64,000 nucleotides of DNA from Mucor racemosus (Eukaryota; Mucoromycota; Mucoromycetes; Mucorales; Mucoraceae), in NCBI GenBank assembly GCA_027405735.1, contig JAPEHQ010000009.1, positions 2,170,001 to 2,234,000 on the forward strand, in the 5' to 3' direction. The position numbers were made by a program, and so were the translations under genes. The notes below the pieces were generated by a model. It ran no database searches, was not told the DNA's origin, and saw only the letters and a program-made list of their open reading frames with translations. Below are positions 12,493 through 25,689 of this stretch, one piece after another. Every line of letters starts with the position of its first letter. The first letter of the stretch is position 1.

Positions 12493-15270
12493 TTAAAATG
12501 TAACATTCTTGTAATTAACAAGGGCAATGCCTTGACCACGGATCAAGACAGTTGCGCTTTCAGGCAAGCTATCGCGGAAAGCATTGAAAGCAGGGATCTC
12601 CAATTGGGTCCATTCATCATAAAAACAACTGAAAGTAGCTTTGGGAGATCTACCCTTGGGATATTCAACCTTGACATTGACAGGTTGCTCATAATCATTG
12701 ATGTAAGTGATAATAGCGGAAATGTTACCAGCCTTATGTTCTCTATCATTAATCCATACATGTTGAATGCTTTCATAATCATTTTGGGCAGGATCGAAAA
12801 AAACACGACACATCAAACTGTTCTTGGAAGCATAAGTAGCAGAAGAGATACAGGTAGTATCTGAACAGGTCTTTTCAACTTCGGATAACACAAATTCGGT
12901 CAAAGTATCATTGCCACCATATTTAGGCAATAAATCAGTTTGATAGGTACAACGAGTCAGATATTTCTTGAAAGTATTGCATTCAATAGTCTCGTATTCA
13001 TGAGCAGGGATAGAAGATTTAATAGTAGCTTGAACAGCTGTGGCGGATGAAATAATGACAGTAGCCAAGGCATTACCAGCTGTGTATTCTTGTCTAAAGA
13101 TGAATTTATTAGGAGACCATGAACCATTGAAAGGTTGAAGAGCAGAGCAAATAGTGAAAAGGAAGAAGAAAGCAATAGTGGCAGCAATAGTAACACTGCG
13201 ATAGTTACCAGCAACATGGATCCAAGGAATATAATGCAAAGCAATAAATATAAGAGGAAAAGCAATCATACCATACACAGCAATTTCAGGAGTACCATCA
13301 GCAGTGGCATGGCGCAAAGCATCCATAGCCAAGAATTCGATTTCCAACAAAAAGATGAAAGGTAGAATAGTTTGAGAAAAGAAGATCAAGGGAGAACGGA
13401 ATTTCTTGGTAGCAGGTACAACAGCGTGGATCAAAGCAGCTAAAGCATTGAATGCCAATAAATACACGGCGAAATACAAACTAGCAATGCTCTTGGAACC
13501 AGCATAGATGGAAATAATGACAAAGAGCCACCAGAATGTAAGCACACCATACCATGAGGCATCGGTGGTAGCAAGAGTTTGCTTGAGTTTACTAGGAAGT
13601 ATTAATTGAGATAATTGAATTCCCAAGAAAGCAGCAGAGAAGGTATAAAGAGCGGCACCATAGACATCACCATAAGTCATGGAGGGATTGATCTTGCACA
13701 TGGCTAATACAGCAATACCGACAAACAAAGTGGAAATAATTAAAGCAAAAAATACAGCAATGGCGCCTTGAATAGTAAGACAAAGCTTTTGCTTAATAAG
13801 GGATGAGGTAGATTGTTGAGTGGGTTTATTCTTCAAACCCAAGAAAAGACCAACGCCAGGAACAATCAAAAGAGCAATGATATTGATAACTTGATAAGCA
13901 GTGAAACTGTATGCAAACATCCAGCGACCCAAAATATCAAAATAAACAAAAAGTTCTTCACCCTGATGTGTATTCAACATATCATCACTGTTTGCAATGG
14001 CTCTAGTAGCAGCCAATGCCATTTGACCCATATATTGAAGAGCGTCAGGAGTAGTATAGGCTAAATTATCGCGAGGAGTATGATAATGAGAACGAGGAGC
14101 ATAGAAAGCAATGTCCAAACCAGGAACACCATCTTGAATGAAGACAGAATAATCAGTATCGCTGTTGTATGCAATTAAATGTCAGTTTTCTGTTATACAG
14201 CATTTGATCCCATAACTGGCTGCTACTCTATTCTCTTACCTCTTTAAGAGTTGGGCTTTGAACATGTCATTACCAAGAGGAGAGCTGTGCAATAATTTGG
14301 CATCAGAACCGGCAAGTTTCTTGACAGCATTCAAATTTGAACTTCTAAACATGATAGCTCTTCCACCAGCACCAGCGCCCTCTATATTGAAAATGTTAAA
14401 TCAATCCTTTGAAACCAACCCCACACTTGAGATTTTTTTACCGAGGTTAATAAAAAGCTTGACAGAAGAATACCATGGATGATTAATAAATGTCTTACAA
14501 CCGAGTAATCCACCTTCCTCAAAGTTATTAAACAAAAAGATGATAGTATTACGAGGAGGATGATCAATGAAATAACGCATCATTTCCATCGCTGTTACAA
14601 CGCCCATGCCATTATCAGTTACGCCATTACTAGTAGGTACACTATCTACTCGCATGTTTAACTTGTCGTCCTTTTTTATATCTATCACATCAACTTACCA
14701 TAATGAGCATTGATTAGAAGAGCTTCATCTCTGCCAGATGAGCCATTCAGACGAACAATTACATTGCGAGAATGAATAAACCAATGTTCATCTATGAATA
14801 TATCAACATATTTTGCATTTACGTATACATTGCAGTAAAAACAACTTACTATCACTAAACCAATCTTGAGGAATAACAGCTTCCGAGGTATCATTACCAA
14901 TAACATCCATTTGCAAACCCCGAGCAATAGCATTCTTTTGCATGTCAGTGGAAACCGATGCGATCCAATCTCTCATAGCACCATTTTCACGAGTATTTGC
15001 AGAATGAGGAGCAATAAAATGGCTTAAATACTCGTTATAAGCATGAATGCCCGAGAAACCATCCAATTCTTTGGCTTGAGTATCTGATAAAGGAGTTGGC
15101 AAAACAGCTCTATAAAAATTAACGAATGTAGCAAAGAGAAACAAAAAGCCAAGCGACATGCCATATACATGATATGACCTCTTGTTGCTCTTCACTGTTG
15201 TATTGTGTTGTTGTTGTTGTTGCTCTTGTTGTTGAATTAAAGGAGTGAGCTCATCTCTATCAGCACCCAT
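12493..15270 (-). CDS. Vacuolar membrane protease, Pff1-type (peptidase family M28)
   Basis: Predicted zinc metalloprotease of the vacuolar membrane. Five exons joined by four short introns (near 14806-14855, 14648-14692, 14382-14442 and 14165-14237). Order: a Gln-rich cytosolic N-terminus, one membrane segment (GMSLGFLFLFATFVNFY), then the M28 domain with zinc-site motifs INAHYD, DNGMGV, EEGG and HYHTPRDN. Several hydrophobic segments follow (for example YQVINIIALLIVPGVGLFLG), then a soluble C-terminal domain. About 840 residues, close to the family norm (about 900-1000). The metal-binding residues I could locate are intact. MGM101 begins about 730 bp away on the other strand. Confidence 0.92.
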
Positions 15271-16001
15271 TTTTTTTCAATTGATCTTTTATAAGAGGTG
15301 TAATATAGGAAAAAGAACGAACAATTACGCTACTTTTATATAGTGCATGGAAAAACCATATTTCCCACTTGCATTTTGTACCTCACGGCCAATTTTTTTT
15401 ACCTTCCGAATAAGTTTTTGTGTTCAGATCAATATAAGAAAACATAATACTTTAGTTTTCTCACACATCACATCATGTTTTTTAGCAATTTGTATTTAAT
15501 TTTACTGCCAACATTTTGGTAATCTATTATTGCCTTACTCAAGTAATTACACACGCTATTTTGTATGTTTTTTTTTTGACAAATTTGCATTGATCTGATT
15601 TTCAATTGACGACATTTGGCCTTTTTTTTTTTTTTTTTTTTTCAAGAAAAATGCACTTAAAAAAGCTTTTTTTTTATGTAAGTGCTGGTATAATACTCCA
15701 AACAAACAATTAATATAGTAGCCATACATTTTGTGTGTACTGCAGGATTTTCCTTTCATCATTAATGTCAAAAAAAAAGTAACATGATCTTTTTTTACTG
15801 AGAATTGCGGCTATTCAATAAATGGCCGCTTCAATTTCTAGTTAAATCCATCAAAATGCCTCGGGCATCCTCATTATCCTCACTCGGTGACCATTTTTCC
15901 TTCAACATGGTACTGTATATGTACCACCCAGGAATATGTTGAAAAGAAGAATGAAAATCCGTAGTTGATTATCCTTCTAAAAAAAAACCACAACAACTGA
16001 T
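15271..16001. promoter_or_regulatory. Divergent intergenic region between Pff1-like gene and MGM101
   Basis: A shared upstream region of 731 bp. It contains a long T run around 15622-15643 and several shorter T/A tracts. No specific binding site is claimed. A small frame from 15856 could be an upstream ORF but has no support. Confidence 0.4.
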
Positions 16002-17025
16002 ATGCAGGCAATCTCTACAAATTTGAGAAGAATTGTAGTAAAACCTACCATTTTACAAAGATCCAGTGTAAATTTGTTATTGAAGCATTGTAATGTCTAA
16101 ATTTCTTGTTAATCCTGTTTAATTCTAGTTTCAACGTAATGTTACAACTACTCGTTACGTTAAGTTGAATAAAAAGGAGATTGTCACTCCTGCTACTACA
16201 ACTCCTACCAAAAGTAAATTTGAATCCAAAGCACCAGAAGTTGGCAAAAAATCAACAATTGAAGCTAAAAATGTGATACCGGCTGTAGCTACACAACCTC
16301 AACATTTCCCCACAACAGATCAATTTGATACATCTCAACTTCAGATCGAACAACAAGATGAACCTAAAGAAGCTGGACACAATTGGTCTTCTTCATTTTA
16401 TGGTCTCTCAACAGAAAAATTCCCTAAGGATGTTGCCGATATTTTACTTGAACCCGTCAGTGCTGAAGATATTGAAATCAAACCAGGTACGCCAAGTTAT
16501 TTGGTCTATGCCCTCTAGTTTTAATCAAAAGACATTATATCTGATATATAGATGGCCTCATTTACTTACCTGAAATCAAATACAGACGCATATTAAATAG
16601 AGCATTTGGACCTGGTGGATGGGGATTAGCACCACGTGGAGAGCATACCATTTCTACAAAGAACATCTCGCGTGAGTATGCATTGATTTGTAGTGGACGT
16701 TTTGTATCACAAGCAAGAGGAGAGCAAGATTATTTCGATGTTTCTGGTTTACCTACAGCCTCAGAAGGTTGCAAGAGTAATGCATTAATGCGGTGCTGTA
16801 AAGATCTTGGTATCGCATCTGAATTATGGGATCCTGTATTTATTCGTAAATATAAAAAGAAATACTGCACTGAAGTTTGGGCAGAGCACGTGACGACAAA
16901 GAAGAAAAAGAAGTTGTGGAGAAAGAAGGATGATGTTTTAGGTAAAGAATTGCAGATGTTTGTTGTAACAATGGTGGATTCTAATATGTATGTTTATTAT
17001 AGAGTATCCTTATAAAGAGAATTAA
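16002..17025 (+). CDS. MGM101: Mitochondrial genome maintenance protein MGM101
   Basis: Rad52-like single-strand annealing protein needed for mitochondrial DNA maintenance and repair in fungi. The start at 16002 gives an Arg/Lys-rich amphipathic leader ([20 protein letters not shown]), fitting mitochondrial import. Introns lie near 16081-16130, 16486-16551 and 16942-17002. A poorly conserved linker is followed by the core: [52 protein letters not shown] and [10 protein letters not shown]. The last intron restores the family ending EYPYK (here EYPYKEN, stop at 17023-17025); without it the frame runs on into unrelated residues. About 280 residues. Core intact. Confidence 0.95.
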
Positions 17026-17165
17026 TAGTGAACAGACAAAATGCACGTGAGTGTGTGTATTTTATATGCATGTAACATGTTTTAGTATATATATTCAGTA
17101 TAAATTCCTCTCTTTTCTCTCTTTCTTTCTTTTCCTCTTTGTTCTTTTCTTTTACATTTCAATAA

Positions 17166-17303
17166 ATGGTACTTCATTCAATCATCTTATTTCTAATATT
17201 TCTCAAGTTTGTTACATCAATTATTAAAGATGAGCAAGATCCACAAGATGAAAAAACGATATATTATCATCCAACCAATGCCGGTGCCGCTGCTCTGACA
17301 TGA
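17166..17303 (+). CDS. Possible small secreted peptide (45 codons)
   Basis: A 45-residue frame starts with a strongly hydrophobic stretch (MVLHSIILFLIFLKFVTS), resembling a signal peptide or single membrane anchor, followed by an acidic segment and a tail ending NAGAAALT. It lies 140 bp downstream of the MGM101 stop on the same strand, so it could also be part of that 3' UTR. No family is recognised. Listed because the signal-like start is better than chance for so short a frame. Confidence 0.3.
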   Translation: MVLHSIILFLIFLKFVTSIIKDEQDPQDEKTIYYHPTNAGAAALT

Positions 17304-17717
17304 TGGATTACTCTTTAAAGAATTTTTTCTGCTGTAAATAATATAAATCAACAACTAATCAATCAATGGCATCAACTATAGTATATCATCTTTCATATAT
17401 CATTTCTTATTGTACAATTATGTAAACATTGTAATGATTCACAACACCAAAATGTTATGTTGTTCAGTGGCCTGTTGATATTTCTCGGGATTCCCTTTTA
17501 AATACTATTAAATATATATAAATCAGTGCATTTTTATGAATAATAAAAAACCATTTTATGAATACTATTATGACAATATGTTTAATATTAAGATGTTATG
17601 ATAAACATTTTTATTTTATATATTTTAGTACTATCACATGTCAATGTTGATTACAGTATTTCTTTCATATTTGTAAAATGCAGGAAGTTGAGGCTCCCTT
17701 TTCAAGATATACAGTTC

Positions 17718-17718
<1 letters not shown>

Positions 17719-17752
<34 letters not shown>
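17719..17752. repeat. CA dinucleotide microsatellite
   Basis: An uninterrupted run of about 17 AC units in the intergenic region downstream of MGM101. Confidence 0.95.
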
Positions 17753-17754
<2 letters not shown>

Positions 17755-18927
17755 CGTCATATCACATCTGATCATCACGTTACGACAACAAATGAATAAA
17801 TATCTTTAAAGAAAGAAAAAGAGGAGGATTATACATCTAAAAGAGATCAAAATGAAATATTTGATTTCATTAGTTTTGATTTTTTTTTATTTTTTTTTTT
17901 TTTACAAGCAGGTCAAGCTAAAATCAAAATTTATTATAATTGCAGTAATTGAAATGATTCTATTCTCATTTTTTCATGTTATACCGAGCGCCTGAATTAT
18001 ATTCTGCTGCTCCACATGACAAAACAGCATAATGGAATGTTTCCCCAAAGGTGGGCGTTTGTTCTCTATTTTTTTAAATCTCAACAGAGGTAAATCTTCC
18101 TTTATTCAGAAGCATCCCGCGGATGGCTCTAGATAAAGTAAGCTTGTATTATACTTTTTCAACAATTCCCTTTAGCAGAATGTATATTTAAATTGTATAA
18201 GCTTGTTGATCAAATGTGGTGATTTTCAGCGATGCATATAAATGCAGGAACCCGAGTTTAACATATTGCTATTCAAAATATACACAAACAATTGATTTAT
18301 CACATTTCATGAAGCATGTTTTTCTTACAAAAAGCATCATATAGATATTACAATTATTTGAACCATATTATAAACAGTTGCTATGCTGTTTTTAGTTGTT
18401 AGAGGACCAGCTATCGAAAGTGTTGTGGATTTCGTTGTCATAGAGATTTTTCATAAAAAGTATGGCAATGCCCTGTGTTTATTATTTTTTCCCATTGAAT
18501 TGTACATTATCTGATGTATTAACATCATATAAAATTAGCATGAAAATTCGATAAATTGCTGTAGATTTATGTTTAGTAATGGTAAATCTGTCAACCTCTA
18601 TTTAACGCTTTAAAGTATATTACACAAGCACTCTACATTTAATTCTTCTCAAGCGCCCCCAAATATGTTTTCAAGTTAAATGTATACAAAGGGTAATAAC
18701 TTGAAGTTTTTAAATATTATGTAATTGAGCTGCATTACGATCTATTAGCTTTTTAATTTTCTAAATATTTTGAAGAAATATTGTTTACCCTGAGTAACCT
18801 ATCAAAAAAGATGTAAAATAATGTGTGTTTTCTGGTTATTGGTAAAAAAGGAACCAACTTATTTGAAATGGAAATTCAAGTAATTTGAAATAAAGGTTCA
18901 GGTTAGTTGTAAAAAAGTACAAATTAA

Positions 18928-19284
18928 TTGGAATTAGCTTCGGATTATATGGAAAAAGTCAAGCCAGGGCTTAAATCTCCTGTAGTTTATATCGAAACTG
19001 CTTTTTGTTATGATCTGACCAAGTTGCAAACTTTAAATCATCCATATTCAAGCTCTTCCTATGTGATGGAAGACCACAGCAAAAGGCTTATATTCAAAAC
19101 GCGGGTTACACGCATAAAACAAAGAAAAATAAAAGGAAACTGTAGAAAAACTATACTAAACAGCTTTAAAACAACACAAATATGGTATCAAGCAATTAAC
19201 TGCACTCCAAAAAATCGTTTCATGTCAAACTTCCTCAAGTTACTTAAAGCTTTTGTAGCTTTGGAATTGACATGCGATATCTGA
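18928..19284 (+). pseudogene. Unidentified ORF, possible transposon remnant
   Basis: 118 codons with a protein-like composition (KPGLKSPVVYIETAFCYD near the start, NFLKLLKAFVALELTC near the end). The first in-frame ATG gives no recognisable domain, and upstream sequence has stops. It ends just before the word at 19321 that is shared with repeat R2, which suggests an old mobile element edge. Function is not assigned. Confidence 0.3.
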
Positions 19285-20509
19285 CAACAACTTTTCTGAG
19301 TTTCTCAGGAAAAGTAGTTTTCAAAACTGGAGCGTGCAATATTTACGCAAGATATAGCTACTAAAAAACTACCATTAAAAAGCTAAGAAGCACCAAAATT
19401 ACATGTCGTAATTACATACACTTATCAAAACTATTGAAGCTGCTATGGCTTCTTGAAGTTGATCTTTTAGTCAAAGAAAACGCGAAAATAAATATCAATT
19501 GCCTACCTTGGCACCGCGTTGAATCACCGCTATTTTTTTCATAGATACTGTATATCAGTCCAACAGCATTTCTTTTTCATGAAGAAAAAAGTGATAACGC
19601 CTTTTCTTTCCTCATCTTTTCATTTGTATTTATTTAATAGAAAACTACCACTAATTTATTATTAGTTGGTATATACTTTTTCATGGATAGCTAATAAATA
19701 ATGTACACTTTATAAATGTTGTAGATACTAAAATTTGTTGAAGCAACACTGCTTTTACGTCATGGAAGACAAGAGACTTGGCTGATAAAAAGGCGACAAA
19801 CGTAATGGTTTGCTGAGGGATTAAAAAGGCATTACAATTGCTGTTCAGCTCTGTTCTGTTGAGGCTTGACGGCTATCCCTGCCGGGACAAATTTCATGGT
19901 AATGAAGGTGGCATTTTGTCGTTTTCTTACCAAGATGGTCCGCAGACAGATATTTCCATCCACACAACTTTCTTTTCTTTTTTATTTGTATAGCTCTTTG
20001 CATTAAATCCTAACAAGAAGAAAAACTTCTATGGAACTCGTTACGCTTGGAATAGGAATTGATCAAAATCATTTAGGCCTAAACATTGAATGTAATATCT
20101 TGAAAACATTTCTCCGTTTATCAGTACTAAAAAAAACCTCCAATATTATTACTAATAGTACTCATCCAAACCGTTTTTCCTTGCTGGATCTATGAAGCAT
20201 TATCTCCAAGCTTCATCACTACTCTAAAGATCTATCTTGATGTTTGATTTTTCATCTTGGTCACATACAGAAACGATGTTTTGTAATTGTACCGAAACCC
20301 ATCACCTGTTCAACCTCCGTCTCATGATCTATTAAGAATCCATGACGGAACATTTGAAAAGTTTATGTCGATTCAGTCATCAGAATTGAAATGTCTTATA
20401 GTAATCTGTATTGTTTTACATAACAGAAAAAATAAAAAGAGAAATAATTGAATAGTTTTGTGTCTTTTTTAAAGGATGATAGCATATTTTTATTTAGAAC
20501 GACTAACTT

Positions 20510-21664
20510 TTAAATAGCTTGATGAATGATGATAACCTGCTTGCTTGATCTTGATAAGAAAACCATTGATTTATGAATGTATGAGTGATGCTTGAAATAA
20601 CAGCCAAAGCCTTGTTCAGTTTTTCTTTTTCTTTTCTTTTTTTGGTGTGTAAAAAGTTGCTTGGGGAAAGCTTGAGATGGTTGTTCGTGGTGGGGAAGAG
20701 GACCGATGATAACTGCTGGTGGTCCTTGCATTGTATGTTGTTCTTCTGTGCTTCTTCACGCCTTTCTTCGAACTATCGCTAATTTTAAGTAGGTTATCCA
20801 CATAAAATAGTAACTGATCCATAGTATCGCTTTTCAAGAATTCCAATACATCATCTTTATTTTCGGGAAGAAATACATCATCTTTGGTGAGTTTTACTGC
20901 GAAAACTTCATCTTCATACTTGACTATTTGCTCTTCTTCTGCCCTTCTAAAAAAAAGATTTGGCAAGGCATCATTTTTGAATTTCTCTGGCCCACTACAA
21001 CCGTTGGAGATGTAATGGAAGCACTCCTGTCCCTGAATTTCTCGAATATTTGGTACTGCCAAATAAAGAATATCAACCCATACAAGATTCTTCTCATTAC
21101 ATTATCACAAATCTGGTTGGCACATATGCGTTTTATCTTTGACAAAGTCCCCATATTACCTTTAGCGATATTGGCTACTATACGATCTCATATTCATCAA
21201 AGAATCGCTGAGGATCAATGTCATTCCCTCCTGTAGTTACTTTCTAATTAGTTTCCTCCCCCTTTTCTTTTAACCTTTCTATATTGTATTTTCCAAGTAT
21301 TATCTATTTCAAGTAGAGAGAGCAGGTTGTGTCTATTGTTTAGGCGTAATAAAGGTGCCGGTTTTTTCTGATATAATAAATAAGCATGCTGAAATAGATG
21401 AGACAAATCACTTTTATTGTCTTCAACGTATGCCCTTTTCATTGATGTAGAACTTGCTGTAACATTAGACGTTGCTGTAATATCAGGTGTAGCTGTAATA
21501 TTATGTGTTGCTGTAATATCATGTATTGCTTCAGATGTTGTAGGCTCAGATGTTACTGTAGTGTGGTTTTTGGGGGAGGAATTGATATTGAGCGTACTTT
21601 GTGCAATAAAATTGCTGTTTGATATGTTCGATTGAGATATATGTATTTCTGTTGGATTAGGCAT
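20510..21664 (-). pseudogene. Unidentified broken or unmodelled coding region
   Basis: Two minus-strand frames look like protein. 21664-21248 begins MPNPTEIHISQSNIS, has a degenerate ITAT-type repeat (DITATHNITATPDITAT) and a leucine-rich end. 21062-20616 has mixed charged composition (DALPNLFFRRAEEEQIVKYE), then a Ser/Arg/Pro-rich and lysine-rich tail. The interval between them has stops in all frames and no splice pair I could join convincingly. It may be one multi-exon gene or a decayed one. No family recognised. Confidence 0.3.
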
Positions 21665-21889
21665 CTCATGTAAATAGCTTTTAGCTGTGTAAACATCGAT
21701 ACGCGAATTCTATAAACAAACCTTCATTTTATCTGGCCTTTGTGCTCTGATAATTCCTGCCAAGCTTCGTACATTCAAAGGTATTTCTCCATATTGTTTT
21801 ATTATATCCAAATCAGAGTTAAAGGCATTTAAGACCGTGTTGTACTTTGCACTTAGTGATTTTGATATGTGATATCTGCATTACTCTTG

Positions 21890-22985
21890 TCGCGACCAAC
21901 GTAAACATGGAGTTACTCGAAAGAATTCAGAGACATTCAAGGGAACATGTTCAGGTATTACATAACTCTTTTCCTTCTCGTTCATGTTTAATGTAGCTAT
22001 CGCGAGTTCTACCCAATTTTATAGAGTTTATGTTTCGTATACAATGCGATACAAAAAAACATTGATTCAAAAATTATACATTATTTTATCTATGAATTAC
22101 CTGCAAATTGTATACTTTGATATAAAAAAAAAGCTACCTTTATGAGGCAGGCAGCAACTTATTAATACCTACGATAAATTTATGCTATCAATGTGAATAG
22201 CTGGCTTGCTTTTCGAATCACTGATGATATCACTGATGAAACTATACATATAGTAGATTCTTTTTGGTTAATCACCTAAGCTTTTGAGTTTGAAGAAGTT
22301 CATATCTTGAAGTCCTCAGTCAAGATACTACAAATTCCATTTATATCGTATCTGGGAAAACTGTAGCAGATCTTGATATTTGGTCGAAATCATACCCTGA
22401 TACTTTGATCTCGGCGCAGAATACGGCGCTTTTGTTAAGATGCCATCTGATAACTCGTAAAAACCTACCTCCAATACGTATACTGTTTATCAAAAGCTGA
22501 CAGATTGGCGAGGTTTAACCACGACATTGTTCGAAAAGTATGCACAACGAGTGTTGGGTTCTTGTATTATGAATAATAAAACCATGATTACACTTGATTT
22601 TATCAAATCATTCGACACCGCTAACGTGTAAGTCTTACTTCTTTATCAAATATATCTTAAAATAGACTAAAAACATGAACTTGTATAGATCATTTTATTC
22701 AAATCAATGCTACGAAAAACTAATCGATCTAGCAAAAATAGCATAAATGTTCATCCTTGTATTCTTCAGGAGTTATTCTGCTTTTATTGAAACAGCCAAA
22801 CTTTGTGCTTTGTATCGGCGGCAGTAGGAATAATACAAATGCAGCTATGGCATCTTGTGAGGAATCTATGTTTTCTACCTTTTATGGTCATGACATTGAT
22901 CGAAACCCTCTCTTTACTATTTCCCATGAACCCAAAAAATGCACCATGGCTAATTGGTATTTGCAAAGCTCTAATGATTGAACGC
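21890..22985 (+). pseudogene. Unidentified coding-like remnant, frame interrupted
   Basis: The plus strand carries protein-like stretches in changing frames: VSGKTVADLDIWSKSYPD from about 22350, then TDWRGLTTTLFEKYAQRVLG after a frame change near 22500, then VLCIGGSRNNTNAAMASCEE and FYGHDIDRNPLFTISHEPKK up to 22978. Stops separate them and no clean intron joins were found. Most likely a decayed gene; identity unknown. Confidence 0.3.
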
Positions 22986-23184
22986 ATTTATTTAAACAAC
23001 TAGTTAAATCCAGGAAAAAAAACAAGTTTAATACACATTTATAAACATTATATTGTATATATAGCACATTTGTAAATAAAGAAATCTCGTTTGAAATATT
23101 CTTTTCGCTTTGATTTGTACATACATTTTCACAATGAAAAAGGAGAGGGAAAATATTATCTAAAAAGTAGTATATATGTATATT

Positions 23185-24716
23185 CTATTTTGTCAAAATT
23201 TCACAACCGTTTTCAGTAACAAGCAAAGTATGTTCGAATTGAGCAGAACGCTTGCCATCAGTAGTAACAGCGGTCCAGTTATCAGGCCTATAAAAATGTT
23301 AAAATATGATAGAAAGAATCAATTCAATTTACATAGTTTTACCAGATCTCATCTCTCCAACCACCTTCACAAATCATAGGCTCAATAGTAAAACAATGTC
23401 CAGCCTTAATGATACCAACAGCCTTGTTGTCTATTAAAACCAGTAAGCTAATGCAATTTATGCAAATGCAATTTTGTTGTTACTTACTGTTGTAATGAGG
23501 AACGTTAGGAGCACAATGGAAAAGTTGGTTAATACCATGACCACTGAAAGTACGAACAACAGAGAAGCCATTCTTTTTCGCATGTTCTTCAATGACCTTG
23601 CCGAAATCACGATATCTAAGACCAGGCTTAACCATAGCAATGGACTTTTCCAAACATTCTCTAGCAGTATCAATCAACTTTTTGCCCTTGGCATCAACAT
23701 TACCAACGCAGTAAGTGGCATTCATGTCACCATGGAAACCCTTATAGTAACAAGTAACATCAAGGTTAAGAATATCACCATCCTTCAAAGGACGCTTGTC
23801 AGGAATGCCATGACAAATGACTTCATTGACAGATCTGATAAATACATATTGTGTTATTTATGCAATATGATTTTTAGTTTGATTTCTAGACTTACGTGCA
23901 TACAGACTTGGGGAATTTGTAGTAGTTCAATGGAGATGGATAAGCTCCACGTTCAATGGTAGCATTATGAATGATTTCATCTGAAAATAGGATGATTAGA
24001 TTAGTTACATTATCGAAATCAAAGCTTGTGTACTCACCAATTTCATCAGTGGTGATTCCAGGGTGAATGGCCGCAGCACCGATATCTAAAACTTCACGAG
24101 AAATCTATTCAAACATGAATATCTAGATAATGTTTTTTAAAAATTGAAATAATAATTACCTTACAAACTTCACGCATGCCCTTGATTTCTTCTTCATTCA
24201 ATACCTTGATGGTAGAACTCATGCGAACATTTTGCTCGGATACAGGAATACTGCTTTCAGCATAATCGGCTACAAAAAAAAATTAATACCTACTACAATT
24301 GCTCAATCAAATAATCACTTACGACGCATAATCTCCTTGGGAACCTCACGTCTAGGAGAAAGAGGATAAACGGCTTGGAGATCACCAGTGTAATGGTAAC
24401 TGGGAAAAGGATTATGAGGTTCACCTAATTATATATAAAAATTATATTTAACACAAAAAAAAACGACCATTCTCTAAATTGACATACTCTCAATCTTGGC
24501 CTTATGAACCATCTTGTGTTGACCCTATGTAAAATGTATTAGCTACCACAAAAATAATGGCAAAAAAGTTCCTTTTTTGTTTACCCAATTCTTTTTGAAA
24601 CAATCTTGAGAACAAAAGTAGGAACCTTCAATCTTCAACTTGATACAAGTGGGACATTGTAAAGTAGCAGTTTTACTGCAACCTTCAGCAAGACAAGTAT
24701 GATCACTGGCAGCCAT
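23185..24716 (-). CDS. Methionine aminopeptidase 1
   Basis: Removes the initiator methionine from nascent cytosolic proteins. The start at [12 protein letters not shown] (24716) is chosen over the longer upstream frame because it begins the N-terminal zinc finger expected at the ribosome ([17 protein letters not shown], then CSQDC and a spliced HKMVH). Several introns of 45-90 bp are inferred. Catalytic-domain motifs: [25 protein letters not shown], the metal ligands in [33 protein letters not shown] and [13 protein letters not shown]. Ends ILTK, about 380 residues, like yeast and human MetAP1. Intact. The antisense frame at 23474-23962 is a shadow. Confidence 0.94.
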
Positions 24717-25689
24717 TTTTATGTATTTTTGGTAGAGAAATAAAAATAAAAAACAAGAGCTATAGAAGTTATGTTGTAGCAATGTTGCAGATTTTTTTTC
24801 TAAATGTACTGACATTTGGAGGGAACTCCGAGCTACTCGGTACTGGCAGCTTGGTTTTGCCCTCCTTTGCACCAGTCACGAAGAAAATGGATATAGACTA
24901 TCTTTGGAAGCAATGGAGAGGGTATATCATAAGTAATATCAAGTTATTTAATGAATGAAAGTTGCATTTACTGCCTTATTTGGTGTATAAACCACCAATT
25001 TCATTAGTTTTGATGCTATTTTATTATTAAAGTTGGTTTCAAATGTTGTGGGATGATTTATATTTCAGGCAGTATTCCCTTATTTTTTTAGAAACTATTA
25101 AGCTCAGCAGGAGGGTTTCGTAAATGAACAAAGAAAAAACTACGAAAAATCATTACATTTGTGGCCGTTAATTCGCAAACTCGGGCGTAAGGCCTCTTTC
25201 TTGATAAACTGCAATTTTAAAGTTTTCAGAAGATGCATAATATGCTAACAGATGTACTATATATCTCTTGCCCTTTTACTAACTTTTGTGTCCATATAAA
25301 TACTTCGAATCTTGAGAATTGATCCTAAAATGGCTTTGTTTAGAGCTGAAACTTCGATATCCGAATCATACTTACCAACAAGCTGCAGGACTTTATACTG
25401 TTTGATCGAAAATCGTAGATTATAAGAGTATTTCACTAGCCCATAGAATTTCGCAGGAATTAACCCTACTCGATATATATTTGGAATATTTTTCAAATTA
25501 AAATTCGAATCACAAACGTTTTTTAGCCTACTCTTAACGATACACTGAAATATTAACTGCAAAATGGTCTAAACATCAAACCCTAAAATTTTCTACAACA
25601 ATTTTGAAATATATAATAAAGAACGAGGGATTCGTGCATTTATCAACATGTAAGATGACTGAAATCAATATTGGACATCCAAAACTTTA
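24717..25689. other. Transition from gene island 1 to the repeat island
   Basis: Contains the upstream region of the methionine aminopeptidase gene and a 101-codon minus-strand frame at 25257-25562 without recognisable family or codon signal. No gene is called. R1-like similarity begins near 25690. Confidence 0.45.

Larger units (their letters stand above)
17304..20500. other. Mostly non-genic stretch with one unassigned ORF
   Basis: About 3.2 kb without a confident gene. It holds a CA microsatellite, A/T tracts, an unassigned frame at 18928-19284, and a 17-bp word at 19321-19337 that recurs in the R2 repeat at 27907-27923. Confidence 0.45.

Noticed and set aside
25257..25562. 101-codon minus-strand ORF near the first repeat island
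   Set aside because: No recognisable domain, no intron or promoter context, and composition typical of AT-rich chance frames.
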